Source: Nevskia sp. (GTDB lineage: Bacteria > Pseudomonadota > Gammaproteobacteria > Nevskiales > Nevskiaceae). Taken from it: a stretch of 64,000 nt of DNA. How positions within the stretch are numbered: the first letter of the stretch is position 1; each line of letters starts with the position of its first letter. The stretch spans positions 46,614 to 110,613 of the forward strand of contig JARLJS010000287.1 of assembly GCA_031291075.1 (NCBI GenBank). Reading direction: 5' to 3'. Below are positions 52,575 to 61,041 of the stretch, one piece after another. Position numbers and translations under genes: made by a program. Below the pieces are notes generated by a model that was not told the origin of the DNA, did no database searches, and saw nothing but the letters and a program-made list of their open reading frames with translations.

Positions 52575-52991
52575 TCAGGCGATGCGCTTGAGTCCCTGGC
52601 GGATGCCCTGGCTCAGCACCAGCTTGATGATCGGCCCCACCAGCGGCAGCGCGGTGTCGAACTGGATGGTCCAGGCCACTCGTGAGCCGCGCTGCGAGCC
52701 GGAGAACTCGAGCTTGCCGCGGTGGTTGCGCACCGGGCCGCCACCCTTGCTGATGCGGTAGTCGATGGAGCGGTTCGGTTCCAGCGCGGTGACGGTCTCT
52801 TCCAGCGCAAGCGGCCCCACGCCCAGGCGGCGCACGGAGCCGACGCCGTTGACGTCGTCCGCGCCATCACGCACCCGCCGCACCGGCAGGCCGAACACCT
52901 TGCGCAGGTTGTTGTGGTCGGCCAGGTAGGCGAACACTTCACCCACCGGCTTGCTGAAGTCCTGCACCACTTCGATTTTCTGCTGGGACAT
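52575..52991 (-). CDS. SRPBCC (START/Bet v1-like) family protein
   Basis: 138 residues. The N-terminal IEVVQDFSKPVGEVFAYLAD and the C-terminal long helix (VLSQGIRQGLKRIA) are typical of the polyketide-cyclase/START-like SRPBCC fold, which binds hydrophobic ligands in a deep pocket. The start at 52991 has AAGGCG upstream; the longer frame to 53072 has no support. It is monocistronic and points toward the steroid/MMPL block. A ligand such as a lipid or steroid is possible but unproven. Confidence 0.75.
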   Translation of the reverse strand: MSQQKIEVVQDFSKPVGEVFAYLADHNNLRKVFGLPVRRVRDGADDVNGVGSVRRLGVGPLALEETVTALEPNRSIDYRISKGGGPVRNHRGKLEFSGSQRGSRVAWTIQFDTALPLVGPIIKLVLSQGIRQGLKRIA

Positions 52992-53164
52992 GGAAACGCC
53001 TTCTGCGTAAAGGTGGGGAGTGCCGTCGGATCGCGATACGCCGCCGCTGCTGACCGCCGCGCAAAGATACACCAGCTGGACGCAATCGACGATGGGTAAT
53101 GATTGCTACCCGGCGTAGCCATTTCGGCTACACTAGGCCGGTCAGCTGATTGAAGGAGGCGCCA

Positions 53165-53455
53165 ATGCGCCAAGTGTCGTTGCGGGAGTTTCGGACTCGT
53201 GGGGCCAAAGCGCTCGCCGCGGTACCAGCGGGGGAGACCGTGCTGCTCTCCGGCCAGCAGGGCCCGGCGTATTTCCTGGTGCCCGTACTCGGCGATGTCA
53301 GCCTGGAGGAGCGGGAGTTGCGGCGGGCCATGGCCAAGGCAAGCCTGCGGGAAAGCTGGCGCATCGCGGAAGCGTCCGGGCTGAGCGGTATGGGCGAAGA
53401 GGAAATCGATCGGGAGGTCGAGCAGGTACGGACCACGCGCCGGCGGCGTAAGTGA
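53165..53455 (+). CDS. Phd/YefM-like antitoxin
   Basis: 96 residues. The N-terminal half (MRQVSLREFRTRGAKALAAV, then VLLSGQQGPAYFLVPV) has the prevent-host-death antitoxin pattern, a small DNA-binding beta-alpha unit. The C-terminal half is charged and helical (GEEEIDREVEQVRTTRRRRK), as expected for the toxin-neutralising tail. GAAGGAGG precedes the ATG. Its stop overlaps the PIN gene start (GTGA). It probably binds its own promoter together with the toxin. Confidence 0.8.
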   Translation: MRQVSLREFRTRGAKALAAVPAGETVLLSGQQGPAYFLVPVLGDVSLEERELRRAMAKASLRESWRIAEASGLSGMGEEEIDREVEQVRTTRRRRK

Positions 53456-53871
53456 GGCTTGTCGTCCTCGACACGAATGTTATCGTCTCCGCCGGGATCA
53501 ATCCGGGCGGCGCTCCCGCACGGATAGTGATGGACTGGGTGCTCGAGGGTACGGTGCAGGTCGTGACCAGCCCTTGGATCGTGCGCGAATACCGGGAAGT
53601 ACTGCGGCGCCCGAAATTCCGCCGCTACCGCTTCCCGCCGCACTGGCTGCACTTCCTGATCGAGGAAAGCCTGCAACTGCCCGAGCCCCCGGCTTGGCCG
53701 TATTCCGGCCCCGACCCCAAGGACACACCTTTGCTGGCGCTGGCCCGTGCTGCAGGAGCCTGGTTGGTCAGCGGAAACCTCAAGCATTTTCCCGAGCCGG
53801 GCAGGGGTGGGGTAACGGTGCTTGCGCCGGCGGAATATCTGGCGCACTTGGAGGGGGAGATCCAGAAGTAG
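53452..53871 (+). CDS. PIN-domain toxin (putative endoribonuclease)
   Basis: 139 residues from a GTG overlapping the antitoxin stop. PIN-domain acidic residues are seen in RLVVLDTNVIVSAG (Asp7), a Glu in VREYREVLRRPKFRR, and Asp residues in GPDPKDTPLLALA; the SGNLKHF and the ending are typical of the COG1569 PIN group. These enzymes cleave RNA with Mg2+. Together with the upstream Phd-like gene it forms a type II toxin-antitoxin pair. A perfect 43-bp palindrome follows 26 bases downstream. Confidence 0.85.
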   Translation: MRLVVLDTNVIVSAGINPGGAPARIVMDWVLEGTVQVVTSPWIVREYREVLRRPKFRRYRFPPHWLHFLIEESLQLPEPPAWPYSGPDPKDTPLLALARAAGAWLVSGNLKHFPEPGRGGVTVLAPAEYLAHLEGEIQK

Positions 53872-53897
53872 CAGCCCCGGCCATCCCTGGCCGGTCG

Positions 53898-53940
53898 TGA
53901 GAATTCAAGGGAATGACTGAGTCATTCCCTTGAATTCTCA
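53898..53940. repeat. Perfect 43-bp palindrome
   Basis: TGAGAATTCAAGGGAATGAC followed by T (53898-53918) is the exact reverse complement of 53920-53940, with a single central G at 53919. It contains two GAATTC sites and is more AT-rich than its surroundings. It is located after the PIN gene. A second, imperfect dyad CCCATTTGCAT / ATGTGAATGGG follows at 53941-53963, so this 301-base gap holds two adjacent dyads and no gene. Confidence 0.95.
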
Positions 53941-54172
53941 CCCATTTGCATCATGTGAATGGGGGAGGGAGGAGGCTAAGTTATCCACAGGCTTCACGGC
54001 TTGCCGCGCGGCGCCGGACCAGGGATGGCAGGTTGTCATCTTTTGCTATGGGCCGCGCCGGAACCGCTGCATAGACTGCTGCCGTCCATCAGTCCGTCAC
54101 TATGGCTCGATGGCGGAACACACTATAGCTGGCCGATCCGGACCGACCGGAAGCCCCTGGAGGATTTGCGAC

Positions 54173-55273
54173 ATGACCGAACTTGCCACTGAACGCCTGA
54201 TTTCCGTCGATTCCCACGTGCACTTCACCGACGAATGGGTGAAGGCGCGGCTGCGCAAGGAACTGCAGCAGGTGTGGGACGACGCCAACAGGAAAGCCGA
54301 GGAATACGCCGCCAAGGTGCTGCGCGGCGGCCAGCCGCAGCTGTCGCTGGAAGACTTCGTCGACCCGGAAGCGGCCAAGGACCCGGGCCACTTCGAGCCG
54401 CACGCCAAGCTCAAGGCGATGGACCGCGACGGCGTCTACGCCGAAGTCATCTTCCCCGAACTGGCCGGCGCCAAGATCGCCAACCCGGGCCTGATGGGCA
54501 ACGACTGGAAGGAAGTGTTCCAGGGCTACAACAACGCCATGGCGGACTTCGCTTCGGTCGACCCGGTGCGCCTGATGACGGCCTACCAGCTGCCGCTGTA
54601 CGACATCGACTTCGCGGTCAAGGAAGTCGAGCGGCTGGCCCGTGACAAGAAGGCGCGCTGCGTGCAGATCACGCCGTTCCCCTCCGACCTGGGCCTGCCG
54701 GACGTCTACGACAAGCGCTATGAGCCGCTGTGGGCGGCGATCCAGGACCACGAGCTGACCATCCTCAACCACCTGGACCTGAAGAAGGAGCTGTGGGACG
54801 TGTTCCGCCGCGACCCGACCCCGCAGAAGGGCATCTTCACCGGCCTGGCCTGGGCGCCGCTGGCGGAGTCGATCTGCATGTGGATCCTCACCGGCACGCT
54901 GGAGAAATTCCCGCGCCTGAAAGTGATGCTGGTCGAGCCCGGCCTGGGCTGGCTGCCCTGGTTCTTCCAGACCCTGCTGGACCCGCGCATGCACCAGCAC
55001 TACCAGTTCCCGGGCGTGAAGATGCCGCCGAGCGAGTACTTCAAGCGGCAGATGGGCGCGACGTTCATGTACGAGCCGCAGGGCCTCAAGGCCTGCTACG
55101 AGTACTTCGGCCCGGACTGCCTGTTCTGGTCGACGGACTTTCCGCACCCGGCGACCTGCTGGCCCAACTCGCGTAAGCAGGTGGTGTCGCAGTTCAAGGA
55201 GGCGGGTATCCCGGAGGCGGATCGACGCAAGATCACCTCGGAGAACGGGCTGCGGCTGTTTGGCCTGAAGTAA
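54173..55273 (+). CDS. Amidohydrolase 2-family metal-dependent hydrolase/decarboxylase
   Basis: 366 residues. The TIM-barrel amidohydrolase motif HxH is in VDSHVHFTD, further metal or catalytic residues are in TILNHLDL and FWSTDFPHP, as in the ACMSD/gamma-resorcylate decarboxylase group. The enzymes cleave C-C or C-N bonds of carboxylated or cyclic substrates. The ATG at 54173 is preceded by GGAGG. It is followed by a G/C-rich repeat and then the CoA-transferase gene on the same strand. The specific reaction is unknown. Confidence 0.75.
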   Translation: MTELATERLISVDSHVHFTDEWVKARLRKELQQVWDDANRKAEEYAAKVLRGGQPQLSLEDFVDPEAAKDPGHFEPHAKLKAMDRDGVYAEVIFPELAGAKIANPGLMGNDWKEVFQGYNNAMADFASVDPVRLMTAYQLPLYDIDFAVKEVERLARDKKARCVQITPFPSDLGLPDVYDKRYEPLWAAIQDHELTILNHLDLKKELWDVFRRDPTPQKGIFTGLAWAPLAESICMWILTGTLEKFPRLKVMLVEPGLGWLPWFFQTLLDPRMHQHYQFPGVKMPPSEYFKRQMGATFMYEPQGLKACYEYFGPDCLFWSTDFPHPATCWPNSRKQVVSQFKEAGIPEADRRKITSENGLRLFGLK

Positions 55274-55280
55274 AAGCCGT

Positions 55281-55376
55281 GAGGCGGGAGGCGGGAGGCG
55301 GGAGGCGTAAAAGCAAAGCGAAACCCCTCAGGTTCGTGTGCTGTTGCGCCTCCCGCCTCTTGCCTCCCGTCTCCCG
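55281..55376. repeat. GGGAGGC tandem/inverted repeat
   Basis: Left: GAGGCGGGAGGCGGGAGGCG and one more unit (55281-55307); right: GCGCCTCCCGCCTCTTGCCT and CCCGTCTCCCG (55347-55376). The two halves are complementary and can form a long hairpin, containing several 7-base GGGAGGC units. It separates the amidohydrolase and CoA-transferase genes. Confidence 0.85.
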
Positions 55377-55405
55377 AATCACAACATTGCGATAGGGTGC
55401 AACGA

Positions 55406-57985
55406 ATGGCAGCGGTTCTCGAAGGTTTGCGCGTGCTGGACTTGTCTTGGGGCATCGCCGGGCCGATGACGGCCATGCTTCTGGGCGACCAGGGCGCCAT
55501 CGTCACCAAGATCGAGCCGCCCGGCGGGGATCCTTTCCGCAACCAACTCGGCTACAAGGTCTGGAACCGCGGCAAGCGTAGCGCCATCCTGGATCTGAAG
55601 AGCCCCGCCGACAAGGAAGCCTTTCTGGCGTTGGTCAAGACCGCCGACATCCTGGTCGAGAGCTACGCTCCGGGTGTCACCGCCCGTCTCGGCATCGACT
55701 ACGACACGCTGCGCAAGATCAACCCGCGCCTGGTTTATTGCTCGATCACCGGCTATGGTCGCGACAACGAGCACTCCGACCGGCCGGCCTACGACGCGCT
55801 GGTCGCCGCCCGTACCGGGCTGCACTTCGAGCAGCGCGGCTGGCCCGAAGGCGCGCTCAATCACCTCGCCGGGCGGCCCGATCCGTTCGCCGAGGTCGAA
55901 ATCCCCTCCGACTGGGTGCAGGGCGCGCCGCGTCCCGGCCCCCTGTTCCCGGCCTCGCACTGGCCCAGCCTGGGCGCCTTCTTCACCGCCTCGGTGGGTA
56001 TCGCCGCCGCGCTGCGCGTGCGCGAGATCAATGGCAACGGGCAATGGGTGGAGACCTCGCTGTTGCAGGGCGCCATGGCGGGCGCCTGCGGCGTGTGGCA
56101 GCGTGCCGAGAACATCGACGCCGACGGCTTTGACAGCTGGATCCTGGGCAGCCGCTCGCCCAAGGGCCACTTCCAGTGCAAGGACGGCCGCTGGATCCAC
56201 AACTGGGTGCCGAACCCGCGCTTCATTCTCACCGCTTCCGCCGGCGACAGGATCAATGCCTCGCCCGACCTGACGGTGCAGAACGACCCGGACCGCTTCG
56301 GCACCGGCCCGGAGGAATTGCTGGTGATGGCGCACTACCAGCCGATCCTGGCCGAGGCGGTGAAGAAGTTCACCGCCAGGGAGTGGGTGGAAGCCGCCGC
56401 CACCGCCGAGGTCACCATGCAGGACGTGCGCTCGGTGGAGGAATCGCTGTCCGACCCGCTGTTGTTCAAGGACGGCTGCGTCACCGAGGTGGACGATCCC
56501 GAGTTGGGCCGCATCCGCACCGTCGGCACCGCTTACAAGATGAGCCTGACGCCGGGTCGCCTGGGCGGCCCCGCGCCGAAGTCCGGGCAGCATACGGCCG
56601 AGGTCAAGGCGGAAGCGGAGCGCGCCAGGGCGGCACCGCAGCCGGCGGCCAAAGCCGGCGGCAAGAAGATCGCGCGGCCGCTGGAAGGCATCACCGTGCT
56701 CGACCTGGGCCTCGCCATCGCCGGCCCCTTCGGCACCCAGTTGCTGTCCGACCTGGGCGCCAACGTCATCAAGATCAACGGCCTGTTCGACATCTTCTGG
56801 CACCGCGTGCACATCGCCTACATGGCCAACCGCGGCAAGCGCAGCATCACGCTGAACCTGAAGCACCCGCAGGCGATGGAGATCTTCCTCAAGCTGGTGG
56901 CCAAGGCCGACGTAGTGCACCACAACATGCGCTACGACGCCGCCGAGCGCCTGAAGATCGACTACGAGAGCCTGAAGAAGATCAATCCCAAGCTGGTCTA
57001 CTGCCACACCCGCGGCTTCGAGACTGGCACCCGCGCCGGCCTGCCCGGCAACGACCAGACCGGCGCCTGCCTGTCCGGCATCCAGTTCGAGGACGGCGGC
57101 ATGGCCCGCGGCGGCAGGCCGCTGTGGAGTTTCACCTCCTTCGGCGACACCGGCAACGGCTTCCTGTCGGCGGTGGCGGTGGTCAACGCGTTGTACCACC
57201 GCGACCGTACCGGCGAGGGCCAGTTCGTCGATACCTCCATCATCAACGCCGCCCTGCTCAACACCTCCTACGCGGTGGCGCGTCCCGACGGCACCGGCTT
57301 CGACCGCCCGCGCATCGACGGCATGCAGTACGGCTACAACGCCGGCCACCGTCTGTACGAGACCGCCCAGGGCTGGCTGTGCGTGCTGCTGCTCGACCAG
57401 AGCCACTGGGACGAACTGTCCGCCGTGCTCGGCGTGCCCGAGCTGGCCACCGACCCGCGCTTCGCCGACGCGGCCGCGCGCAAGCAGAACGACGAGGCCC
57501 TGGCGCAGATCCTGGCCGCGCGTTTCAAGACCGCGCCGGCGGCCGACTGGTTCAAGCAGCTCGACGCCGCCGGCGTGCCGGTGGAGATCGAGGCCGAAGA
57601 CTTCTCGCGAAAGCTGCACGACAACGCCGAGTTCCAGAAGCGCAAGTGGGTGGTGTCGTATCCGCACCCGGTGGTCGGCAAGCTCGACCAGATCGGCCTG
57701 CTGTTCGACCTGTCGGAGACGCCGGGCGTGATCCAGGGGCGGCCGCTGCTGGTGGGCGAGCACACCAAGGAGATCATGGCGGAGCTCGGCTATTCCGAGG
57801 ACACGGCGAAGGCGCTGGAGCAGCAGTTCGCCGTCGGCTTCGTCGGCATGCCGCGCATGCCTCCGCGCCCGGCCGCCCCCGCCGTGGCGCCCGCCGCCGA
57901 TCCGGCCAAGCAGGACGGCGGCAAGAGCCGCATGAACCTGGCGGAGTGGGCGGAACAGAACCAGCAGCCGGCGAAAAAGAACTGA
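55406..57985 (+). CDS. Tandem (double-domain) CaiB/BaiF family III CoA-transferase
   Basis: 859 residues, two complete CaiB-type domains joined by an Ala-rich linker near residues 400-425. Domain 1 (about 1-395): LRVLDLSWGIAGPMTAMLLG, GKRSAILDLKSP and catalytic-Asp region RPAYDALVAARTG. Domain 2 (about 430-820): ITVLDLGLAIAGPFGTQLLS, GKRSITLNLKHP and GNDQTGACLSG. The C-terminus is a Pro/Ala-rich tail. Family enzymes transfer CoA between acids or racemise 2-methylacyl-CoAs. In-line fusion of both halves of the usual interlocked dimer is unusual but known. The ATG at 55406 is preferred over a GTG at 55397. Confidence 0.85.
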   Translation: MAAVLEGLRVLDLSWGIAGPMTAMLLGDQGAIVTKIEPPGGDPFRNQLGYKVWNRGKRSAILDLKSPADKEAFLALVKTADILVESYAPGVTARLGIDYDTLRKINPRLVYCSITGYGRDNEHSDRPAYDALVAARTGLHFEQRGWPEGALNHLAGRPDPFAEVEIPSDWVQGAPRPGPLFPASHWPSLGAFFTASVGIAAALRVREINGNGQWVETSLLQGAMAGACGVWQRAENIDADGFDSWILGSRSPKGHFQCKDGRWIHNWVPNPRFILTASAGDRINASPDLTVQNDPDRFGTGPEELLVMAHYQPILAEAVKKFTAREWVEAAATAEVTMQDVRSVEESLSDPLLFKDGCVTEVDDPELGRIRTVGTAYKMSLTPGRLGGPAPKSGQHTAEVKAEAERARAAPQPAAKAGGKKIARPLEGITVLDLGLAIAGPFGTQLLSDLGANVIKINGLFDIFWHRVHIAYMANRGKRSITLNLKHPQAMEIFLKLVAKADVVHHNMRYDAAERLKIDYESLKKINPKLVYCHTRGFETGTRAGLPGNDQTGACLSGIQFEDGGMARGGRPLWSFTSFGDTGNGFLSAVAVVNALYHRDRTGEGQFVDTSIINAALLNTSYAVARPDGTGFDRPRIDGMQYGYNAGHRLYETAQGWLCVLLLDQSHWDELSAVLGVPELATDPRFADAAARKQNDEALAQILAARFKTAPAADWFKQLDAAGVPVEIEAEDFSRKLHDNAEFQKRKWVVSYPHPVVGKLDQIGLLFDLSETPGVIQGRPLLVGEHTKEIMAELGYSEDTAKALEQQFAVGFVGMPRMPPRPAAPAVAPAADPAKQDGGKSRMNLAEWAEQNQQPAKKN

Positions 57986-58065
57986 CACTGCGGCGGCGCC
58001 CGCGCCGCCGCGGCCTTCGACGCCGCCGCACCAGGCTTTAACCTCGCACTAGACCGGAAACAACC

Positions 58066-58518
58066 ATGACCGTGCCCAACGACCCCACGCCGGCCCCGGC
58101 GTCCGCTGCACCGCCCAAGCCCACCCGGCTGGCGCCCATCGTCACGCTCGACGCCAAGTTCTTCTGGGAGGCGGCGGACAAGGGCGAGTTCGTCGGCGAA
58201 CGCTGCGCCGACTGCGGCGAGTTCCGCTTTCCGCCGCGGCCGATGTGCCCGCGCTGCCACAGCGTCAGGCGCGAGGTGGTGAAGCTGTCCGGGCACGGCA
58301 AGGTGTATAGCTGGATCCTGCCGCGGCACCCGATGCCGTTCGGCTTCAAGGAATCGCCGATCGTGGCGGTGATCGAGCTGGAGGAGGGCTACCGGCTGGT
58401 CAGCAACCTGTACGAGGTGCCGTTCGAGCAGGTCAGGGCGGGCATGCCGGTCGAGGTATTCTTCGCCCCCACCATGGGCAACCACCAGGTGCCGGTGTTC
58501 CGGCCCCGCGCCAAGTAA
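58066..58518 (+). CDS. DUF35 zinc-ribbon/OB-fold protein (aldolase partner)
   Basis: 150 residues. Zinc ribbon Cys47, Cys50, Cys61 and Cys64 (CADCG ... CPRC), then the OB-fold portion (ESPIVAVIELEEGYRLVSNL). It lies 10 bases before a thiolase-fold gene, repeating the arrangement seen at 34295-35907. In ChsH2-Ltp2 such a DUF35 partner is needed for retro-aldol side-chain cleavage. The N-terminal 20 residues are a Pro-rich extension. Confidence 0.85.
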   Translation: MTVPNDPTPAPASAAPPKPTRLAPIVTLDAKFFWEAADKGEFVGERCADCGEFRFPPRPMCPRCHSVRREVVKLSGHGKVYSWILPRHPMPFGFKESPIVAVIELEEGYRLVSNLYEVPFEQVRAGMPVEVFFAPTMGNHQVPVFRPRAK

Positions 58519-58528
58519 GGGAGCTTCC

Positions 58529-59695
58529 ATGGCACGCACATTCCGCGAAGCCGCGATCGCCGGCGTAGGCGCCACCGAATTTTCCAAGGAGTCCGGCCGC
58601 AGCGAGCTGCAGCTCGCCGCCGAATGCTCCAAGGCGGCGCTCGACGACGCCGGCATCCATCCGTCCGAAGTGGATGGCATGATCACCTTCACCATCGACA
58701 ACAGCGACGAGATCGGCCTCTGCCGCTGCCTGGGCGTCAAGGATCTCGCCTATACCGGGCGCATCCCCGGCGGCGGGGCCGCCGCGGTGGCGACGATCTA
58801 TCACGCCATGGCCTTGGTCAACGCCGGCGTGTGCAACACCGTGTTGATCTGGCGCGCCATGAACGAGCGCTCCCAGTACCGCTTCGGCCAGCCGCACACG
58901 CAGGCGATCGGGCCGCAGGCCGGCAACGGCACCGGCTCGCTGCTGTGGTGCATGCCCTTCGGCGCGCAGACCCCGGCGACCTGGGAGTCGCTGGCGGCGC
59001 AGCGCTACATGCAGCAATACGGCGTCACCAACCTCGACCTCGGCCGCGTCTCGGTGGTGCAGCGCAAGCACGCCGCCACCAACCCGGCCGCCTGGTTCTA
59101 CGGCAAGCCGATCACGCTGGAGGATCACCAGAATTCCAAGTGGATCGTCGAGCCGGTGCTGCGCCTGCTCGACTGCTGCCAGGAGAGCGACGGCGGCGTG
59201 GCGATCGTGGTGACCTCGCTCGACCGCGCGCGGGACCTCAAGCAAAAGCCGGTGCACATCGTCGGCGCCTGCCAGTCCATTCCGTACAACGTGGAAGTGA
59301 TCTCCAACTACTACCACGCCGACCTGGCGCTGATGCCGGAGGCCGAGGGTACGGCTAGGCGCCTCTACGCCCAGACCGGCATGAAGCCTTCCGACATGCA
59401 GATGGCAATGATCTACGACGCCTTCACGCCGCAAGTGCTGAAGCAGCTCGAGGCCTTCGGCTTCTGCGGCCGCGGCGAGGCCAAGGATTTCGTCAAGGAC
59501 GGCCACATCGAGCTCGGCGGCAGCCTGCCGGTCAACACCAACGGCGGCCTGATCGGCGAGGCTTACATCCACGGCGTGAACAACATCGCGGAAGCCGTGC
59601 GCCAGGTGCGCGGCACCGCCGTCAACCAGGTGCCGAACGTGCAGCACGTGCTGGTCTCCTCCGGCATGGCCGGCGCGATCCTCGCCCAAGGCTGA
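58529..59695 (+). CDS. Ltp2-like thiolase-fold protein without nucleophilic Cys (candidate steroid side-chain aldolase)
   Basis: 388 residues of thiolase fold (REAAIAGVGATEFSKESGRS; NTNGGLIGEAYIHGVNNIAE). At the nucleophile position, where thiolases have Cys, the sequence runs GRIPGGGAAAVATIYHAMAL with no Cys. This is the pattern of Ltp2-type aldolases, which cleave 17-hydroxy-side-chain CoA thioesters of steroids. Candidate Tyr residues are in MIYDAFTPQ and GEAYIHG. It is preceded by its DUF35 partner. Assignment to a specific substrate (C22 or C24 side chain) is not possible from sequence. Confidence 0.75.
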   Translation: MARTFREAAIAGVGATEFSKESGRSELQLAAECSKAALDDAGIHPSEVDGMITFTIDNSDEIGLCRCLGVKDLAYTGRIPGGGAAAVATIYHAMALVNAGVCNTVLIWRAMNERSQYRFGQPHTQAIGPQAGNGTGSLLWCMPFGAQTPATWESLAAQRYMQQYGVTNLDLGRVSVVQRKHAATNPAAWFYGKPITLEDHQNSKWIVEPVLRLLDCCQESDGGVAIVVTSLDRARDLKQKPVHIVGACQSIPYNVEVISNYYHADLALMPEAEGTARRLYAQTGMKPSDMQMAMIYDAFTPQVLKQLEAFGFCGRGEAKDFVKDGHIELGGSLPVNTNGGLIGEAYIHGVNNIAEAVRQVRGTAVNQVPNVQHVLVSSGMAGAILAQG

Positions 59696-59700
59696 CACCG

Positions 59701-60690
59701 GTGACGGAAGCGGCAATCGAGTTGCGCGTCGATTCCGGCATCTCGCTGCCGGGCTGCGGTCCGCTGCAGGTGGCGCTGGACGTGCGCGCGCCGCGCCAAG
59801 CCAGCCTGGGCGCGGTGCCGGCGGTGCTGGTGTGCCTGCCGGGCGGCGCCATGAACCGGCGCTTCTTCGACCTGATGCCCAACGGCGACGCCGCCGGCGA
59901 CATCAGCTTCAGCTTCGCCCGCCAGATGGCCGGGCGCGGCTTCATCGTGGTGTCGATCGACCACCTCGGCGTGGGCGGCAGCGACCGGCCGGAGGACGGC
60001 TTCGCCCTGACTCCGGAGCTGGTGGTGCAGGCCAACCAGAATGCCCTGCGGCAGGTGCTGGAGCGCCTGCGCGGCGGCGGCCTGCTGGCCGACCTGCCGC
60101 CCTTGCCCGATCTGGTGGCAATCGGCGTCGGCCATTCCATGGGTGCGATGCTGACCCTGCTGCAGCAGTTCCATCACCGGTCCTATGCCGGGCTGGCGCT
60201 GCTCGGTTTCAGCACCCGCGGCATGCCTGAGTACCTGATCCCGGAAGCCAAGGCGCTGGCCGGGGATACCCAGGCCGTGAGGGCGCAGCTCGCGCGGCTG
60301 GCCAAGGCCACCTTCGGCGTGCCCTACCCGGAGGTCAAGCCTTCGCCGCAGTCCAACAGCCTGTTCGCCGGCGGCGCCGCCGACCCGCGCGGGGTGGAGG
60401 CGATCAAGGCGGCGCGCGACCACATGCTGGCGCTGCCCGCGTTCATGTCGATGCTGCCGGGCAACGTCGCGCCGGAGGCGGCGCAGATCGACGTGCCGCT
60501 GTTCCTCGCCCTGGGCGAGCGCGACATCGCCGGGCCGCCGCACCAGATCCCGGCCGTGTTCACCGCCAGCCGCGACGTGAGCTTGCACATCCTGCCGGAA
60601 ACCGGCCACAGTCACTTCCTGTTCCCGGCGCGTACCGGGCTGTTCAACCGCCTCGCCGGCTGGGCACGCCTGGTGGCGGGCGGGGTGTAA
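59701..60690 (+). CDS. Alpha/beta-hydrolase
   Basis: 329 residues from a GTG 5 bases after the aldolase stop. The nucleophile elbow is GVGHSMGAML (G-x-S-x-G), the acid is probably in ALGERDIAGPP and the catalytic His in ETGHSHFLF. A long cap region lies between about 180 and 260. It could be a thioesterase, lactonase or ester hydrolase; it does not clearly resemble HsaD. It is within the side-chain cluster, with 23 bases to the next gene. Confidence 0.75.
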   Translation: MTEAAIELRVDSGISLPGCGPLQVALDVRAPRQASLGAVPAVLVCLPGGAMNRRFFDLMPNGDAAGDISFSFARQMAGRGFIVVSIDHLGVGGSDRPEDGFALTPELVVQANQNALRQVLERLRGGGLLADLPPLPDLVAIGVGHSMGAMLTLLQQFHHRSYAGLALLGFSTRGMPEYLIPEAKALAGDTQAVRAQLARLAKATFGVPYPEVKPSPQSNSLFAGGAADPRGVEAIKAARDHMLALPAFMSMLPGNVAPEAAQIDVPLFLALGERDIAGPPHQIPAVFTASRDVSLHILPETGHSHFLFPARTGLFNRLAGWARLVAGGV

Positions 60691-60713
60691 AAGACATTTT
60701 GGAGAGTCGAGAG

Positions 60714-61028
60714 ATGGCAGTTGCATTGAAAGCGGGCGCCAAGCTCAAGAGCGCCGTGTGCGATACCCAGTTGATGGTGGTGAAGGCGCCGGCGGGCGAA
60801 TATCAGCTCAGCTGCGGCGGCGTGGAGATGCTGGTCGGCACGGCCACCGCGGCGGAGGGGCTCAAGCTCGATCCGTCGCAGGCCGGCGGCACCCTGATCG
60901 GCAAGCGTTACGTCGACGCCGAGGAGAAGATCGAGATGCTCTGCACCAAGGGTGGCCAGGGTTCCCTGGTCCTGAACGGGGTGGCGATGCAGGTCAAGCA
61001 GGCCAAGCAGCTGCCGTCGTCCGACTGA
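60714..61028 (+). CDS. Small conserved-looking protein of unknown function
   Basis: 104 residues; no domain recognised. It starts with MAVALKAGAKLKSAVCDTQL and includes LSCGGVEML and IEMLCTKGGQGSL, with three Cys residues. Length, spacing (13 bases before the ligase gene), GGAG upstream of the ATG and typical codon use indicate a real gene. Its place between a hydrolase and a CoA ligase suggests an accessory role in CoA-thioester metabolism. Confidence 0.65.
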   Translation: MAVALKAGAKLKSAVCDTQLMVVKAPAGEYQLSCGGVEMLVGTATAAEGLKLDPSQAGGTLIGKRYVDAEEKIEMLCTKGGQGSLVLNGVAMQVKQAKQLPSSD

Positions 61029-61041
61029 GCATTTTTCCGCT

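Noticed and set aside
53981..53989. Perfect DnaA box TTATCCACA upstream of the amidohydrolase gene
   Set aside because: A single 9-base match is expected about once in every one or two windows of this size, and there are no neighbouring boxes, no AT-rich unwinding region and no dnaA or dnaN gene.
59701..60690. HsaD (meta-cleavage product hydrolase)
   Set aside because: It is an alpha/beta-hydrolase, but length, cap region and the sequences around the Ser and His do not resemble HsaD/BphD, and it is not linked to hsaC.
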